Part shown: positions 1 to 11,860 of the stretch, one piece after another | Position numbering within the stretch: position 1 is the stretch's first letter | Layout of the letters: each line of letters begins with the position of its first letter | Origin: Bolinopsis microptera | Lineage: Eukaryota > Ctenophora > Tentaculata > Lobata > Bolinopsidae | NCBI RefSeq assembly: GCF_026151205.1 | Contig: NC_087076.1 | Location: 20,888,828-20,952,827 of the forward strand | Direction: 5' to 3' | DNA: 64,000 nucleotides | Translations under genes and position numbers: made by a program | Notes under the pieces: model-generated | What the model was told of the DNA's origin: nothing | What the model saw: the letters and a program-made list of their open reading frames with translations, nothing else | Databases searched by the model: none

Positions 1-1583
1 TAGCCATAGCACTTCAAGAAATCCGTTCCCACCACACAGGGCTTCCAGAGTGAGCTAGCGGAAAGACTCACGATCGCGATTAGTGGTTTGCTTCACGTAC
101 TGTCAGGCTAACTGGTAATGTGGATCCATTTTCTTTAGCATTAGCCATGAGACTGAGAGCGGTCAATACAACTATGTTCAACCCTTTGCATTTGCGTTCA
201 ATTCATTAGCATCTCCATTGTTTCACACAATCGAGTCCGAAGAGGCCGTGCTGTTGACAAGATGAAGGAGTTGAACTATTGCTTTCGATTGTGTTCCATT
301 CACAATGGTCAGCCCCTATGGACTCATCTCTGTCCATCTTGACCTGGCTATCAGTTTCTCCATTGGGGGCGGGGGCCGCTGCTGCTGTACAGAAAAAATG
401 GTATGTCTTACATGTTTACTTATCGGACGTTTTGTGACCAGGTCATTGTGTGAACGGACTTTTAAATTTTACGTATTTACACTTAATTAGTCAAATATGT
501 CACTGTTCTTTAGATTATAGAATTGGGGACTGTCGGGAAATTAATACACGTTGTGTCGTGGTCGGATCAACATAGGATTGATTTACTTTCAGTGGAGTTA
601 TAGAATTTATAAGGACTATTGGAAACCGGGAATAGATACTAGAAAACAATACTATAATATAAATAATCACGTCAGGACTCTTTTATAAAAAACAAATAAC
701 CTAATTTTGAAAGGGCTGCAAGGACTTTCTGGATTTCTTATGACTGGAAGCTTAACGTATCCGGGCGGAACGGATTAAAACAGGAGCAACCTCATGAACC
801 GAGAATTAATATCGGTACTCCGATTGTAATTATAGGGCTAAACTTCCACATAAAGTTGGTTTCATTCCATAATATATTGATATTTGACCAATTTTTTTGG
901 GCCAAAAATACGATAAAATTTGGTGCGTTTGCCCAAATTATGGTCATATGGTTTTTGGCTCATAACTCAGTCATTTGTTGTTCTCCAATCTTATGAAAAT
1001 TCATTTTTGTGTTTAGGGGTCCATCTAGCTACAAATGTAGAGATCCAATATCTGGTTTTTGGGAATGCTAAGGCTATTTGCCCTAATTTTGGGCCTAATT
1101 TGGACCAATATGGGAGGGGCTGCCTAGCGAGCACCGTTTGGCGGGTTGGGGTCCGGACCCACTCAAAGTTCGCGTCACCGGTCCCTCCCCCCCTTATTGA
1201 ATGAAATATATCGTGAAAGCACTAATCGAAATTGGTTTAAAAAAACGAATATTTTGATTAAATAATTAACGGAAAAATTGTCCATCCGGTAAAAAAATTA
1301 AAATTTTATTACGTAATCAACGGACCAAACGGCAACAACATTCTCTCACATCTACGTTTCGCACGTCTTTCCTTGTGGTGGCGCTTTTTTCTTGCTTCCG
1401 AGATAGCGAGCAATAGACTTTCATACCTCATAACATCGATACTTGAACGAGGTCTCATCTAGTCGATGGGTGGCCTCATCCACACACTTCTCTTTTATGA
1501 TGTATCATCGTTCCTCCATTCACTCGTTTTATGGCACAAACTGTTTTACTGCGTCTCATGTGATGTTATAGACACATGTAATG
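1..1583. other. No gene recognised
   Basis: AT-rich sequence with scattered short open frames. None shows a recognisable domain, a convincing splice structure or a repeat family shared with the rest of the window. Confidence 0.5.
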
Positions 1584-3227
1584 TCACGCGCATCCTCGAG
1601 TACAAACAGGCCATCGAGCCCTTTGAGGAGGTCGTCCTGTCAATCTCTTTCCATAGTTTAGTTTCATCCAGTAGAAAATTGGGAAACCGTGTCTCTGGCA
1701 TTTGAAAACGTGTCTGACCCTTTGTCTAGCCGAAACGATGAAGGTTTCAATAGACTTATTCCAGCTCGCCTGAGAAACTTCTTCATTGGAGACATGGATG
1801 AACAACTTTTCTTCCAAGATATTCTAAGGGAGGACAGATGGAAGACCTCGAACCGTTCATCTGCTTCTTTGTTGTGTTCCAAAATCAGACATTTAACAGA
1901 AATAGTAATAACAGAAGCTCTTGTTGATACGGATATTGGTGGGGTTACTTTTAGTTCTACTGTTCTTATTTCCAAAAGCTGATGGTACGCTCACATTTGC
2001 ACGCTGATTGTTGTCACAGATCTCGGTCAATAGTACCATACCCCACTGGATGTTGGCTCCAAGGATAAAAAAAAGTTTAACTGACCTGTTCAAAAGGATT
2101 ATACCTCCTCTGTTTGCTTTATACTGTCTCTTTTCAGTGTAGGTCGCGGGACGCAAACTTGTGTTCGCCATGCATTGTGTCTTTTTAGCGTTGATCTTTA
2201 ACCCAGCATAAGAGGTGTGATAAGCTATTAGATCAGTGGTACTCTATTGAAGCCTTCTTCAAGTATTGTCAATCACTGCCAGAATCATCAGCGTAGTAAC
2301 TAATCCATGGTAACTTTTTCATTGCACATCTCAGTTTCTTTTGAAGTACTGAACATAATGATTGACCTTGTGAAAATCAGCCAAAAGATACCAGTGTTCA
2401 GACAAAAATTAAATACAGGAGCGGCCCTGGTTATCAACCTGATCAGTGCCTGGGAATTGGCAGAGAACACAATCAGAAATTTCCCCATTATAACCCTGAC
2501 AGCATCTTGGTGCCGTTGAAAAATGCCTGAATGATTTCTAATTTATTTCTGGGATGTCCAAAGTTGTCTCATGCATTGACCAGATAAACTCTCTTCTGAT
2601 GGATTAAAACGACTGCCTTAATATCAATGAAATTAACTAAAAGTGGAATGTCTAAAATTACAATGCAGTTATGAATAATCGGTGAAAGATGGAATAAATC
2701 TGATCAATACATGAGTCGTTTCCGTTCTGTACAATCCACTGGTTTTCCCTACTAGAAGGACACTCCATTTCAACATCCAGCCTCTCCTTAAGAAAGATCC
2801 ATTTGATGAAACCCTAGACGATGTTGCCCTAAGGAGTTATACCCTTATATTATGCAGTTTGAGGTGTCTCCCTTCTTATCCATAACCCACTTTAACCCCT
2901 TAAGCCATCATCAGGGATCGCCTCATCATTCCCATTACCTTTTTTAATCAGTAGCTCTTGTTGGGCAAACAAGTGCACTTCCGCCATACTTAAGTTGCTC
3001 AATTAGTTATCTCATCTACCCCCGCTCTCTTGCAGTTCTTTCTACTATAGAGCCATAAAACTAATCTAATCTCTAGAAGGTGGTCCATCAGAACAAGTAA
3101 AGTAAGGTATCTAAAACTCATTTTACTCGGTTGTGAGGGCACACCATCGAGGTAATCCAAGGATTAGCATCAGATAGTGGAGGATTAAGAGATCAGTAAA
3201 GTGCCCCTTCCACCTTTCCTTCTGAAT
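1584..3227 (-). mobile_element. Decayed LINE relic (same family as the 27-30.7 kb LINE)
   Basis: The minus strand carries scraps of the C-terminal region of an endonuclease/RT non-LTR retrotransposon. At 1584-1817 fragments such as HVSNEEV, SIETFIVSAR and LNYGKRLTGRPP match the frame HVTNDEV, SVETFISAAR and PNYGKRSRGRP of the element at 27.4-28.9 kb. Further left-to-right matches at DNA level run to about 3220: for example a segment with GTGCCCCTTCCACCTTTCC resembles GTGCTCCTTCCACCTATCC near 29100. Frames are broken repeatedly by stops and indels, so this is an old dead copy. Its upstream end abuts the small structured element at 3228, which may have inserted there. Confidence 0.75.
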
Positions 3228-3316
3228 GTCGCGTCGTGACCCCCATTGTCAGTTGCCTTAGTGAAAGCCATGATGAGTCGTGCACTCGTGGCGCCGGGGC
3301 TACACACGTATGGCAA
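3228..3316 (+). mobile_element. Small structured repeat, copy A (degenerate)
   Basis: Diverged member of the ~90-120 bp three-hairpin family best seen at 45382-45471. It keeps the CGTCGTGACCCCCAT start, a GC-rich stem region around TCGTGCACTCGTGGCGCC and the CACGTATGGCAA end. The central pairing is degraded. Confidence 0.6.
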
Positions 3317-3433
3317 GCAATCAAGCACTGTCATACTTTGATAGTAGGAGGTTTCGTGAGTCCTAAATGATGCAATTGGAAAAGGTTTGGGTCAGCCGGA
3401 ATGTAAACCTAAAAATTTGAACCTAAAAGGTCT

Positions 3434-3837
3434 TAAGGGGGTCGTTCACCATATTACCGTTTTATGCCGAGGGGGGAGGGGGTTCTCCCAAATGCTTACG
3501 GGTTGATCATGAATCATGTTGAGCCGAAATCATTGTTATGATATCCGGGCAAGCACTTCTCTATTACTTACTATATATTATAGCGGCATTATTCGATCAA
3601 TTTCTAATTATTATCACATGATAGCATGATCAGGGTAGCATGTAACAGTTAGAGAAAGTGGTTTTCTAGGGGGAAAACGTCAAGGGGGGGGGGGGGGGGG
3701 GGGGGTCAGGCCATGATTAAGTAATATTGCTGTCTGGGGGGGGTGGGGGTTGGGTATGGATAACGGTTGATTTTGGAAGGGGGGAGGGGGTAAAAATTGC
3801 TAAAATATGAATACGTAATATGTGAACGGACCCCTAA
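3434..3837. mobile_element. MITE with AAGGGGTCGTTCA ends, poly-G interior
   Basis: The left end reads AAGGGGGTCGTTCACCATATTA and the right end, on the opposite strand, reads AGGGGTCCGTTCACATATTACG, so the two form terminal inverted repeats. A shorter relative lies at 21721-21909 and a truncated one near 52780-52925. The interior holds a homopolymeric G run at about 3687-3706 and a second G-rich tract near 3737-3790. No coding capacity is seen. The superfamily is not assigned. Confidence 0.6.
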
Positions 3838-4488
3838 ATCCTTTGGAGGCTTCGTTTGGGCCGGGACAATATGTCCGACAGCGCACATCTGTCCGACTCA
3901 GAAGATAGGTTATTGGACAATAGTTTTTGTGCGGTACACCGTACGATTTTCTTGAAACTTTCCATTAATGTTTGGTGGTTATAGGACGAGTATTACTGTG
4001 TAAGTTTAAGACGAGTTTCTATGTGCCCAAATTTAAGATATTACCTTAAACAATAAAGTGTTACAAAAGCATATATCTGGAGATACTAACGTTACGATTT
4101 TCTTGGAAACCTATTCTAGCATCAGTAAGTTAGATTTAAGCAACAAATATATTTGTGAAAGTGTTGGATAAATTTCTATATCGCCAAATTTGAGATTTCA
4201 CTTCAAACACACGAAATAGTGCTGTCGGACAGTTGTCGTGTTATCGATCCTATCGCGCTAAATTATTGACCTTATAAGGTATTCGTGACGTCGCGTATCC
4301 TTGACATTTGGACAGAGTAACTGTACAGACATGCAGTCAGTCAGGCACAGATTTTTGTTAGGCACGGCTTTTGAAAAGATCGTGCCAAGCTTGCATGAGG
4401 AGTTGTCACGTATCCTTGGCACGCCTCTAAACAAACCTACGTGCCTATGGTCATGACGTCTTGCCTGTTGGATTCCGTATGACCGCAC

Positions 4489-4632
4489 TATGACAACAGT
4501 CATGGTGACACAGTCATGGTGACAACGTCATGGGACACAGTCATGGTGACATTCTACGTCATGGTGACCAACAGTCTGGTGACAACTGTCCATCAATGGT
4601 GACAACGTCATGGTGACAACAGCCATGGTGAC
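4489..4632 (+). repeat. Degenerate ~15-bp minisatellite (TCATGGTGACAACAG)
   Basis: About nine imperfect tandem copies of a CATGGTGACA-based unit with variable spacers (ACAGT, ACGT, CCAACAGT). It sits in a gene-free stretch. Confidence 0.8.
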
Positions 4633-6954
4633 ATATACAGTCTTAGTTCTGTCGGGCCATTAAATAGGAAATAAATTATTGCGACTTCTTACAATTCCTT
4701 TTACAATTTTGTAGAAACCCTCCTAAATTCCATGATTAACATTTATCAATTGCCTCAGTAGTCATGAGTAATATACAATTAACAGGCTTGGTACCAGTCG
4801 AACGTGTGTGGACATTGAGTGGGATCTTGAGTCGACACCTTCTGTAATTAATCTAATAGTGTGATGGGGAGTAACGATTGGGTGGTAGTGTCCTTCCTCT
4901 CAGCTGTCCCTTTTAGGGGTGGAGTATGCAGGGAGGTGTCCAGGCTCTACTTCAGCTCTTACTCCAACTATACCATCTCGGCGGGTGTACCCAATACGCC
5001 CCCTAACTTCGCCTGTTAATCCCCCCCTCATGCTAAATAACAAGGTTTGGCGTTCACACTACCACAGAACTGCAGGTTTTAGAGTAGTGATAAAGTAACG
5101 AGTTGAGGTGCTCAACTACCACTGATCCGTTTCAATACAACGTGTATATAAGGTTGCGTGCACCGTTATGGAATCTGAGACGTGGCAAATGATAACGTTA
5201 CATTCCTCCGAAACCAGAATACTGATTACTTCTGACCACTACCAGGTGACTAATAACACAAGCATTGTTTTATACTATAGTAACAATAACTTATTTATTA
5301 GATTCCTTGCTGTTTCTCTCGTATAAGCTCGTGATACGTGTTTTCTGTCTTAATTTAAGTGTGTTATTTAACATATAATATAAAAAACATATATAGGATA
5401 TGGGATACAGGGATAGTTACGCATATTTGTTATTTTTTAACTTAATAAAGTGGTCATTATTTTTTATCTATTAGATGTTCTCCAAAATTGTTTAAAGATA
5501 ACATTCTTTCTCTGAGGCAGAGTTATAATCAATACTTGGACAATAGCGGATTGCAAAATAGCTAACTTTAATTTTTAAATATTGCTATATTTTGTAGTTT
5601 AGCTAGTCATCATGGAGAAAGGCACTTTTTCAGTGAAAAATTTGGGCATGGATCTTAGGGGTTGAAAGAATTTTAATTGAAAAAATGATTTTTTACGGCA
5701 AGTTTCCCTTAAATGAATTTTTTTACTCAGCGTGATAATCAGCTTATTGGGCGCTTTTTTTCGGCGCTTTTTTTCAAAAAAAACAAGCCGTTTATATCGA
5801 TTTTTTAACGATTATAAGCGGTTTTTTGAATTCTTTCAGTAAAACCCACTTATCAAGCGCTTTATAAGCGTTTTTTAGCCGCTTCTACAAACAGCCAAAT
5901 TGTAACCCACTTATAAGCGACTTATAATCGCTTATAAATGGTTGGAAAGGTGCACCATCTAACGAAAAAAGTCGTAAAATATGTAGGTAATGGTCATATG
6001 TACCCATCCAATCAACTGGACACTCAAAATTTTGGTCAAAAACGGCAGCAAGGGGTCCATATTTACTCTGTCACATGTTTATAGTGTGACAATGTAACCA
6101 TTTCCGTGCCGGCCGTATTTAAGCGATATCTTATCACCTGATTAAGATATCGTTATGTGACAAAGTTAGCCTAGAGGATGAGACGATTATCCTAACCATC
6201 AAGGGTTTGTGTAATTTCATAGTGTGACAAAGTCAACTACACTGTGCCTTTTAATAGGGTCACTTATATTTACCAATATCCTCAAACTCAAATGAACGTG
6301 TCCATATAGTATAGGATATGGGATATAGGATAGTAAATAGTTAGTACATATTGTTATGTATAACTTAATAAAGTGGTCATCATTTTATCATTTACTGTTC
6401 TCCGAATGAAATGAAATCATATTCTTTCAGATTGCAAAATAGCTAACTATGATTTAGAAATATTGCATATTTTGTAGTAGACATCATGGAGACAAGCCAT
6501 TTTCAGCTATTAAGGTTGAAACAATTATCAATTGAAAACTGATGTTTTTACAAAATATCTTGAACATAAGCAGTTAGGTATTTTACCAAACAAACTCAAA
6601 ACTTTTTTGGTTCAATATTTATTTTGCAGAGTTTACACAATATGTGGATTGTGCTTCATAGTTTGTTGATGAGCCGAATTTTTAGTTTTAATCCTAATGA
6701 CTGATAGCAATTTAAATTAGTATTGGGCTTAGAACCAAGAAGGAAAATTTGTGGTGAAAATTACAAGAACCGTAAGAGTCTGGGTGGCAATAATTTCCTC
6801 GAAAAATCGTGGAATATGTGGATATTTAATTTTTCACATATTGTTTTAAATCTAATGTTATTGTAACGCATCTGAACTGTACTTAAATAGTTATACAATA
6901 ACGATTTTCTTATCTACCACTACGATTTGCCAGTTTTAACGTTATTAATTCCAG
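4633..6954. other. Gene-free, AT-rich; short TTATAAGCG-rich patch
   Basis: No gene is recognised here. At about 5745-5935 the strings GCGCTTT, ATAAGCG, CGCTTATAA and CGATTATAAGCG recur in both orientations, giving a locally palindromic patch. Around 5390-5480 and 6310-6380 there is a related duplicated segment (GGATATGGGATA...CTTAATAAAGTGGTCAT). Confidence 0.5.
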
Positions 6955-8760
6955 GGCCGTGTGCAGAAGGAACATATCGGAATGATGCTATGACAAACTG
7001 TGAGACATGTGACGCTGGATTGACCCTAAACTCTGACAAAACAGCCTGTGGTAAGATAACTTTAAAGCTTATATTTAATATTATTGTTGTGTTTTAAATT
7101 TGAATTGACTGTGCTATAATAGAATGAAAACTGAGGATATTGGTACTCACAATAACTTCTAAATAAGGTAGTTCAAAAGAATTGCTGCTTAAAGATTTCC
7201 TAATTCTTCAGAGCTATGTCCAGCTGGAAGCTACAAGAACATTGAAATGACACATGTGAAGAATGCCTTGATAACACGATCAGTTCAGAAGGAGCAGCCT
7301 TGTGTACAACTTGTGAACTTGGCCAGGAACGAAACTCAGGGGAGAACAAAATGTGGTAAGAAATTGTTAACAAGAACCAAGCTGAGATGATTATATCTAT
7401 ATAGATTATAGATGGGCAAAGATAGGATAAGGGTTAAGACTAGACGGGATAAGGATAAGGCGCCAGATTGGGCTTAGAATCAAGAAGGCAAATTTGTGGT
7501 ACGAAAAGACAAGAACCGTGAGAGTTTGGGTGGTAATAATTCTAACAAAAACCGTGGTTGTGTGGATATTTAATTTTTTACCTATTGTTTTAAATCTTAT
7601 GTAATTGTAACACATATGAAGTGTACTTATATAATAACGATTTTCTTATCTTCCACAACGATTTGCCATTTTTAACGTTATAATTGTAGAGCCGTGTGTA
7701 GAAGGAACATATCGGAATGATGCTATGACAAGCTGTGAGACATGTGACGCTGGATTGACACCAAACTCTGACAAAACAGCCTGTGGTAAGATAACTTTGA
7801 AGCTTATATTTAATATTATTGCTGTGTTTTAAATTTGAAATAACTGTGCTATTATAGAATGAAAACCGAGGATATTGGTACTCACAATAACTTCTAAATA
7901 GAGCTGAGATGATTATATCTATATTATATAGATGGGCAAAGATAGGCTAAGGGTTAAGACGGGATCAGGATAAGGCGCCAGATAGGGCTTAGAATCAAGA
8001 AGGCAAATTTGTGGTAAGAAAAGACAAGAACCGTAAGAGTCTGGGTGGTAATAATTCTATCAAAAAACCGTGGTTGTGTGATATTTAATTATTCACCTAT
8101 TGTTTTAAATCTAATTTGATTTAACACATCTGAAGTGTACTTATATAATAACGATTTCCTTATCTTCCACAACGATTTACCAGTTGTAATAATATATAAC
8201 GTTATAATTCCAGAGCCGTGTGGGGAAGGAACATATCGGAATGATGCTATGACAAGCTGTGAGACATGCGACTCTGGATGGAAACCAAACACTAACAAAA
8301 CTGCCTGTGGTAAGATAACTTTAAATTTTATATTATTGTTATGTTTTAAATTTAATTTAACTGCGCTACAGAATGGTAAATTGTATACAGTATTTGAGAC
8401 TTGGACCACCGAGCAAACGATAGTATAGTTATATTTGAGGTTGCTTGAAAGGGTTCGGGTTGGGACAGGAAAACTAAATCGCGGAACTGCGGAAGAAAAC
8501 ACAGGAAACCGTCAAAATAACCTTATTAATCAATTTAACGTGATTTAATATGACATATCGACAGTGAGCTGTACGGGACTGAAGCCTGAGTGGAGAACTG
8601 CGATCAGAACAACAACACAGTTCCCAGTAGTCCCAGGAACCGTGGTGGAAGTGAATTGTGTTGACTCCAGAGCTCTCCATAAAGGGGAGCAGCGAGGTGA
8701 CCTGCACCTCAGGAACGGAATTTATTTTCGATTTTAATGAACCCGAGTGTATAAATACAG
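6955..8760 (+). pseudogene. Extracellular cysteine-rich (GCC2/ephrin-receptor-like) plus sushi gene fragment, damaged
   Basis: Five exon-like blocks with AG/GT borders and matching phases: 6955-7050, 7212-7355, 7690-7785, 8214-8309 and 8565-8760. Three of them encode a near-identical 32-residue module, PC-EGTYRNDAMTSCETCD followed by SDKTACG, the Cys pattern of GCC2/GCC3 (ephrin-receptor/TNFR-like) repeats. The second exon starts LCPAGSYKNIE and has a Cys-rich alternative frame (CEECLDNTI, CTTCELGQERNSG). The last exon resembles a sushi/CCP domain: VSCTG, VPGTVVEVNC, then in a shifted frame SSEVTCTSGTEF and PEC. Introns between the modules are themselves duplicated, so growth was by exon-plus-intron tandem duplication. 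The sushi exon is 196 bp, one base off the frame, giving a 1-bp frameshift near 8665. No start codon or signal peptide exon was found upstream. The family is usually secreted or on the cell surface. It is either a decaying gene or an assembly with indel errors. Confidence 0.7.
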
Positions 8761-9027
8761 GTATTGTAGAGGCGGATATGCTAAATGACCATAATCATCA
8801 CTACAAAAGGATAACTAAACTCTTCGTACAACCAGGGTAGTATCAGCATAACTGACGAAAGGGGGGTAAAATAATGTCGTAAGGGGGAGAGTTGGTTAAT
8901 GGTTATATTACTATAGAAAACTGATTTAATTTAATCTTACAGTTGATGGGCTATGACAAATAGCTCAGATGATACTGCAATCTAACTTAGATATCCAAAT
9001 AAGAAAATGTGTGTTTGAGTTTCCGGG

Positions 9028-9135
9028 TGGAAAAGTATGACAGCAGAAACCCAGTACCCATAAGTCCCCAGAAAAGTTATCGAGGTAACCTGTTCTGAGA
9101 TCCCAACACAACAGCATTTGACAAAGCAAAATAAA
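9028..9135 (+). pseudogene. Second, decayed sushi-like exon
   Basis: A stretch reading WKSMTAETQYP, stop, VPRKVIEVTCSEIP parallels the first half of the sushi exon at 8565-8760 (WRTAIRTTTQFPVVPGTVVEVNC). One in-frame stop interrupts it. It supports tandem duplication of the sushi-bearing 3' part of the gene. Confidence 0.5.
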
Positions 9136-9289
9136 ATGTAAAATCAATTTAAATTCAAAAATTTAACAAAGAATGCATTTCATTATAACATAGTAAAACA
9201 CTTTGTTTCATAAATATATTCAATTTAAACGAAAACACTTAATACAATCGTGAGATGTACGTAGAATCCAGCTCAAACATAAACCCTTG

Positions 9290-10390
9290 ATGATATAGTC
9301 TAGCAAATATTAGATACTAACCGCAAATCTGGTGATATCCATTTCAAATAACAAAAACCAAAGATCTTCATAAGGTCTAACGATAATCTACTCCTATCTC
9401 AAGTTATTAATTAACAACCCCAGGAACAATGACGATGATGTATAAAGTCTATACGAATGTCGACAGAATAGAGATGAACAGGAAGAAAGAGAGAGAATAT
9501 CACCTCCAATTAATTTATGAGAATTTAAGGTTAGTAAGAATAATGTCCACTTAAAGTGTTTGTTTTTTTTCGTCATATACTGCAACACTTCTATTGTGCT
9601 GAATTCCTAAAATTCAATTGCTGTTTAAAACACATTGCTATTATGAAATGAAATGAGGTATTTATATCCCGATCATATGATTAACCAACAACACAAGGAA
9701 GGTTGTTGTTAAATGTTAACCATGTCAGAGCGGCTGACTGTGAGTGATGTGAGCAACTGGGTAAAAGTAAACTAAAGTATAACTCATCATAAGGCAAAGA
9801 CAAAATTAAAACATCTTAATTATTTTTCCAGTTTAACTGTGACCAAATTTTACATTTTGAACATGAACCGTGTTGATTACCAGAGATTACTGTACAATAC
9901 CAAAAATATTGTGTCTCTCGGCAATAAAATCACCATTTCAGAATACAGATTACAAAACGAGCTTCATGGCATTGATAAGTGATGAATACCCCGATAAAAG
10001 ACACATAACTCCATCACTGTGAGACATATTTGTGTTTATAAAAATTTATTAACATTATTCAATGTTAAATACATATTATTTATAAATATGTATTTAACAT
10101 TAAATTAAATTCAAAATCTATTCAAAGATTTAGCAAAGGTGTGATGTATTGCTATTATATCATATTATAACAATTTGTTTCAGACCCTTGCTCAGTGCTC
10201 ACTGCTCAGCGGGAACGAACTTTTCAACTGAAAAGACAAAATGCGAATCCTTTGTTGACCATTTTACGAGCTGTGAGCAGTAAGTACAAGAAGCGAAAGA
10301 TTACTCTTTTCCGTCGAAATCTTTCAAAAAAACTGCTCAATCAATATCCAAAAAATTGTAACATTATAAGGCTTATATCTTTATATTAAT
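9290..10390 (+). repeat. Segmental duplication, copy 1 (copy 2 at 11028-11860)
   Basis: Blocks starting AGCAAATATTAGA and containing CAAGTTATTAAT, the TATACGAAT segment, an ACCATTTCAGAATACAGATTACA splice-like site, TTATAAATATGTATTTAACATT and a final TTTCAGACCCTTGCTCAG acceptor-like exon start are repeated in the same order at 11028-11860. Exon-like pieces inside correspond to the two recurring units of the array at 11.7-14.85 kb. Confidence 0.7.
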
Positions 10391-10429
10391 ACTTCTCATA
10401 CAAAGTTACAAGAAAGTCTTCATGTTATG

Positions 10430-10733
10430 CAGTGGCAAAACGTTGCCTGTTGGCGCCCCCCCCCCGCCGAAAAAGCGCCCCCCTGTTGGCGCCCCCTCCC
10501 CTTTGGTACCCCCTCCTAAAATTGAACAAATTAGGTGATTTGGGAGAATACGCCGGTAAAATCTCTAAAAAAAGTGCGTTTCTAGAGCAAAACGCGCAGT
10601 TTTGCTAGTACTTAAGTTAAGTTTTCGAAATTGTCCCACATTCAAACGACGATTTGGCGCCCCCCCCCTAAGACGGCGCCCCCCCCCGCAGTCACGCACA
10701 GCGGGGTCAGCGGGGCCCTTTGTTACGCCACTG
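10430..10733. mobile_element. Non-autonomous hAT element with 8-bp TSD
   Basis: Starts CAGTGGCAAAACGTTG and ends, read on the other strand, CAGTGGCGTAACAAAGG. It is flanked by the 8-bp direct repeat ATGTTATG at 10422-10429 and 10734-10741. CAGTGGCG-type ends with 8-bp target duplications are typical of hAT transposons. The ~300-bp interior is rich in GGCGCCCCC tracts and has no transposase. Confidence 0.85.
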
Positions 10734-11027
10734 ATGTTATGTATCCTGGGTTTGGACAGGATGATATTACCCCTTAAAATATTTCCATCGCGTTACATAA
10801 TACTCAATAAATGTAATAGATTTGTAGTGTTGTAATTAGTTTTCAACTGCTGAAGTTTATCCAGCCCTAATATATAACAACTTTAGAAAAGCAAAGTTAT
10901 TTGCCTTCGTTTTTAAACCAACTTTCAGCTTAATCAGCAGCTACAATTACGGTACGTACCTATACTTAATAAGTAGAATCTAGTTAATTGTTATTACATA
11001 CACCATTGATAGCTTGGTAATATTGTC

Positions 11028-11860
11028 TAGCAAATATTAGAAACTGACTGGAGATCCGGTGCTTTCCATTTCAAATTTGGCAAAAGCGAGAAGATCTTTA
11101 TATTATCGTAAATTAATGATAATTTACTCTTATTTTAAGTTATTAATAACCAACTCCAGGAACGAAGACGATGCAGTATAAAGACTATACGAATTTTCAA
11201 CAGGTAGAAAGAAAGGATATCAGCTTCAACCAATTAATGAGAATTGATGGTTAGTAATTATAGGTTAGTAAAATGACCCTTTTTAAAGTGCTTTTTCGTG
11301 ATAACACTTCTATTGTGCTGAATTCCTAAAATTCAATCGCTGTTTAATACACACATTGATAATATCTAACTTATTTTGAACTTGACTGTGATCAAATTTT
11401 GAACATGAACTGTGCTGATCACCAGAAATTACATGTACAATACCAGAAATAATGTGTCACTCGGCAATCAAATCACCATTTCAGAATACAGATTACAGAA
11501 ACGAGCTTCATGGCATTGATAAGGATGAATACCCTGAAAAGACACATAACTCCATCACTGTGAGACATGTTTGTGTTTATAAACATTTATAAACATTATT
11601 CAATGTTAAATACATATCATTTATAAATATGTATTTAACATTGAACAAAATTCAAAATATATTCAAAGATTTAACAAAGTTTTGATGTTTTGCTATCACA
11701 TCATATAATAACAATTTATTTCAGATCCTTACTCAGTAGGAACGAACCTTTCAACTGACAAAACAAAATGTGAACCCTTTGTAAACCTTTTAGGCAGCTG
11801 TGAATAGTAAGTACAAGAAGTGACAAATATTTTTCTCGTTTAAATTTTTCTATAAACTGT
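11028..11860 (+). repeat. Segmental duplication, copy 2
   Basis: Matches 9290-10390 in order but lacks the hAT insertion. One exon-like block reads NTDYRNELHGIDKDEYPEKT in one frame and then HNSITVRHVC, clean of stops. The corresponding blocks of the 556-bp array read EKTQTSATVRYCC, which hints that this was once coding. Confidence 0.65.
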
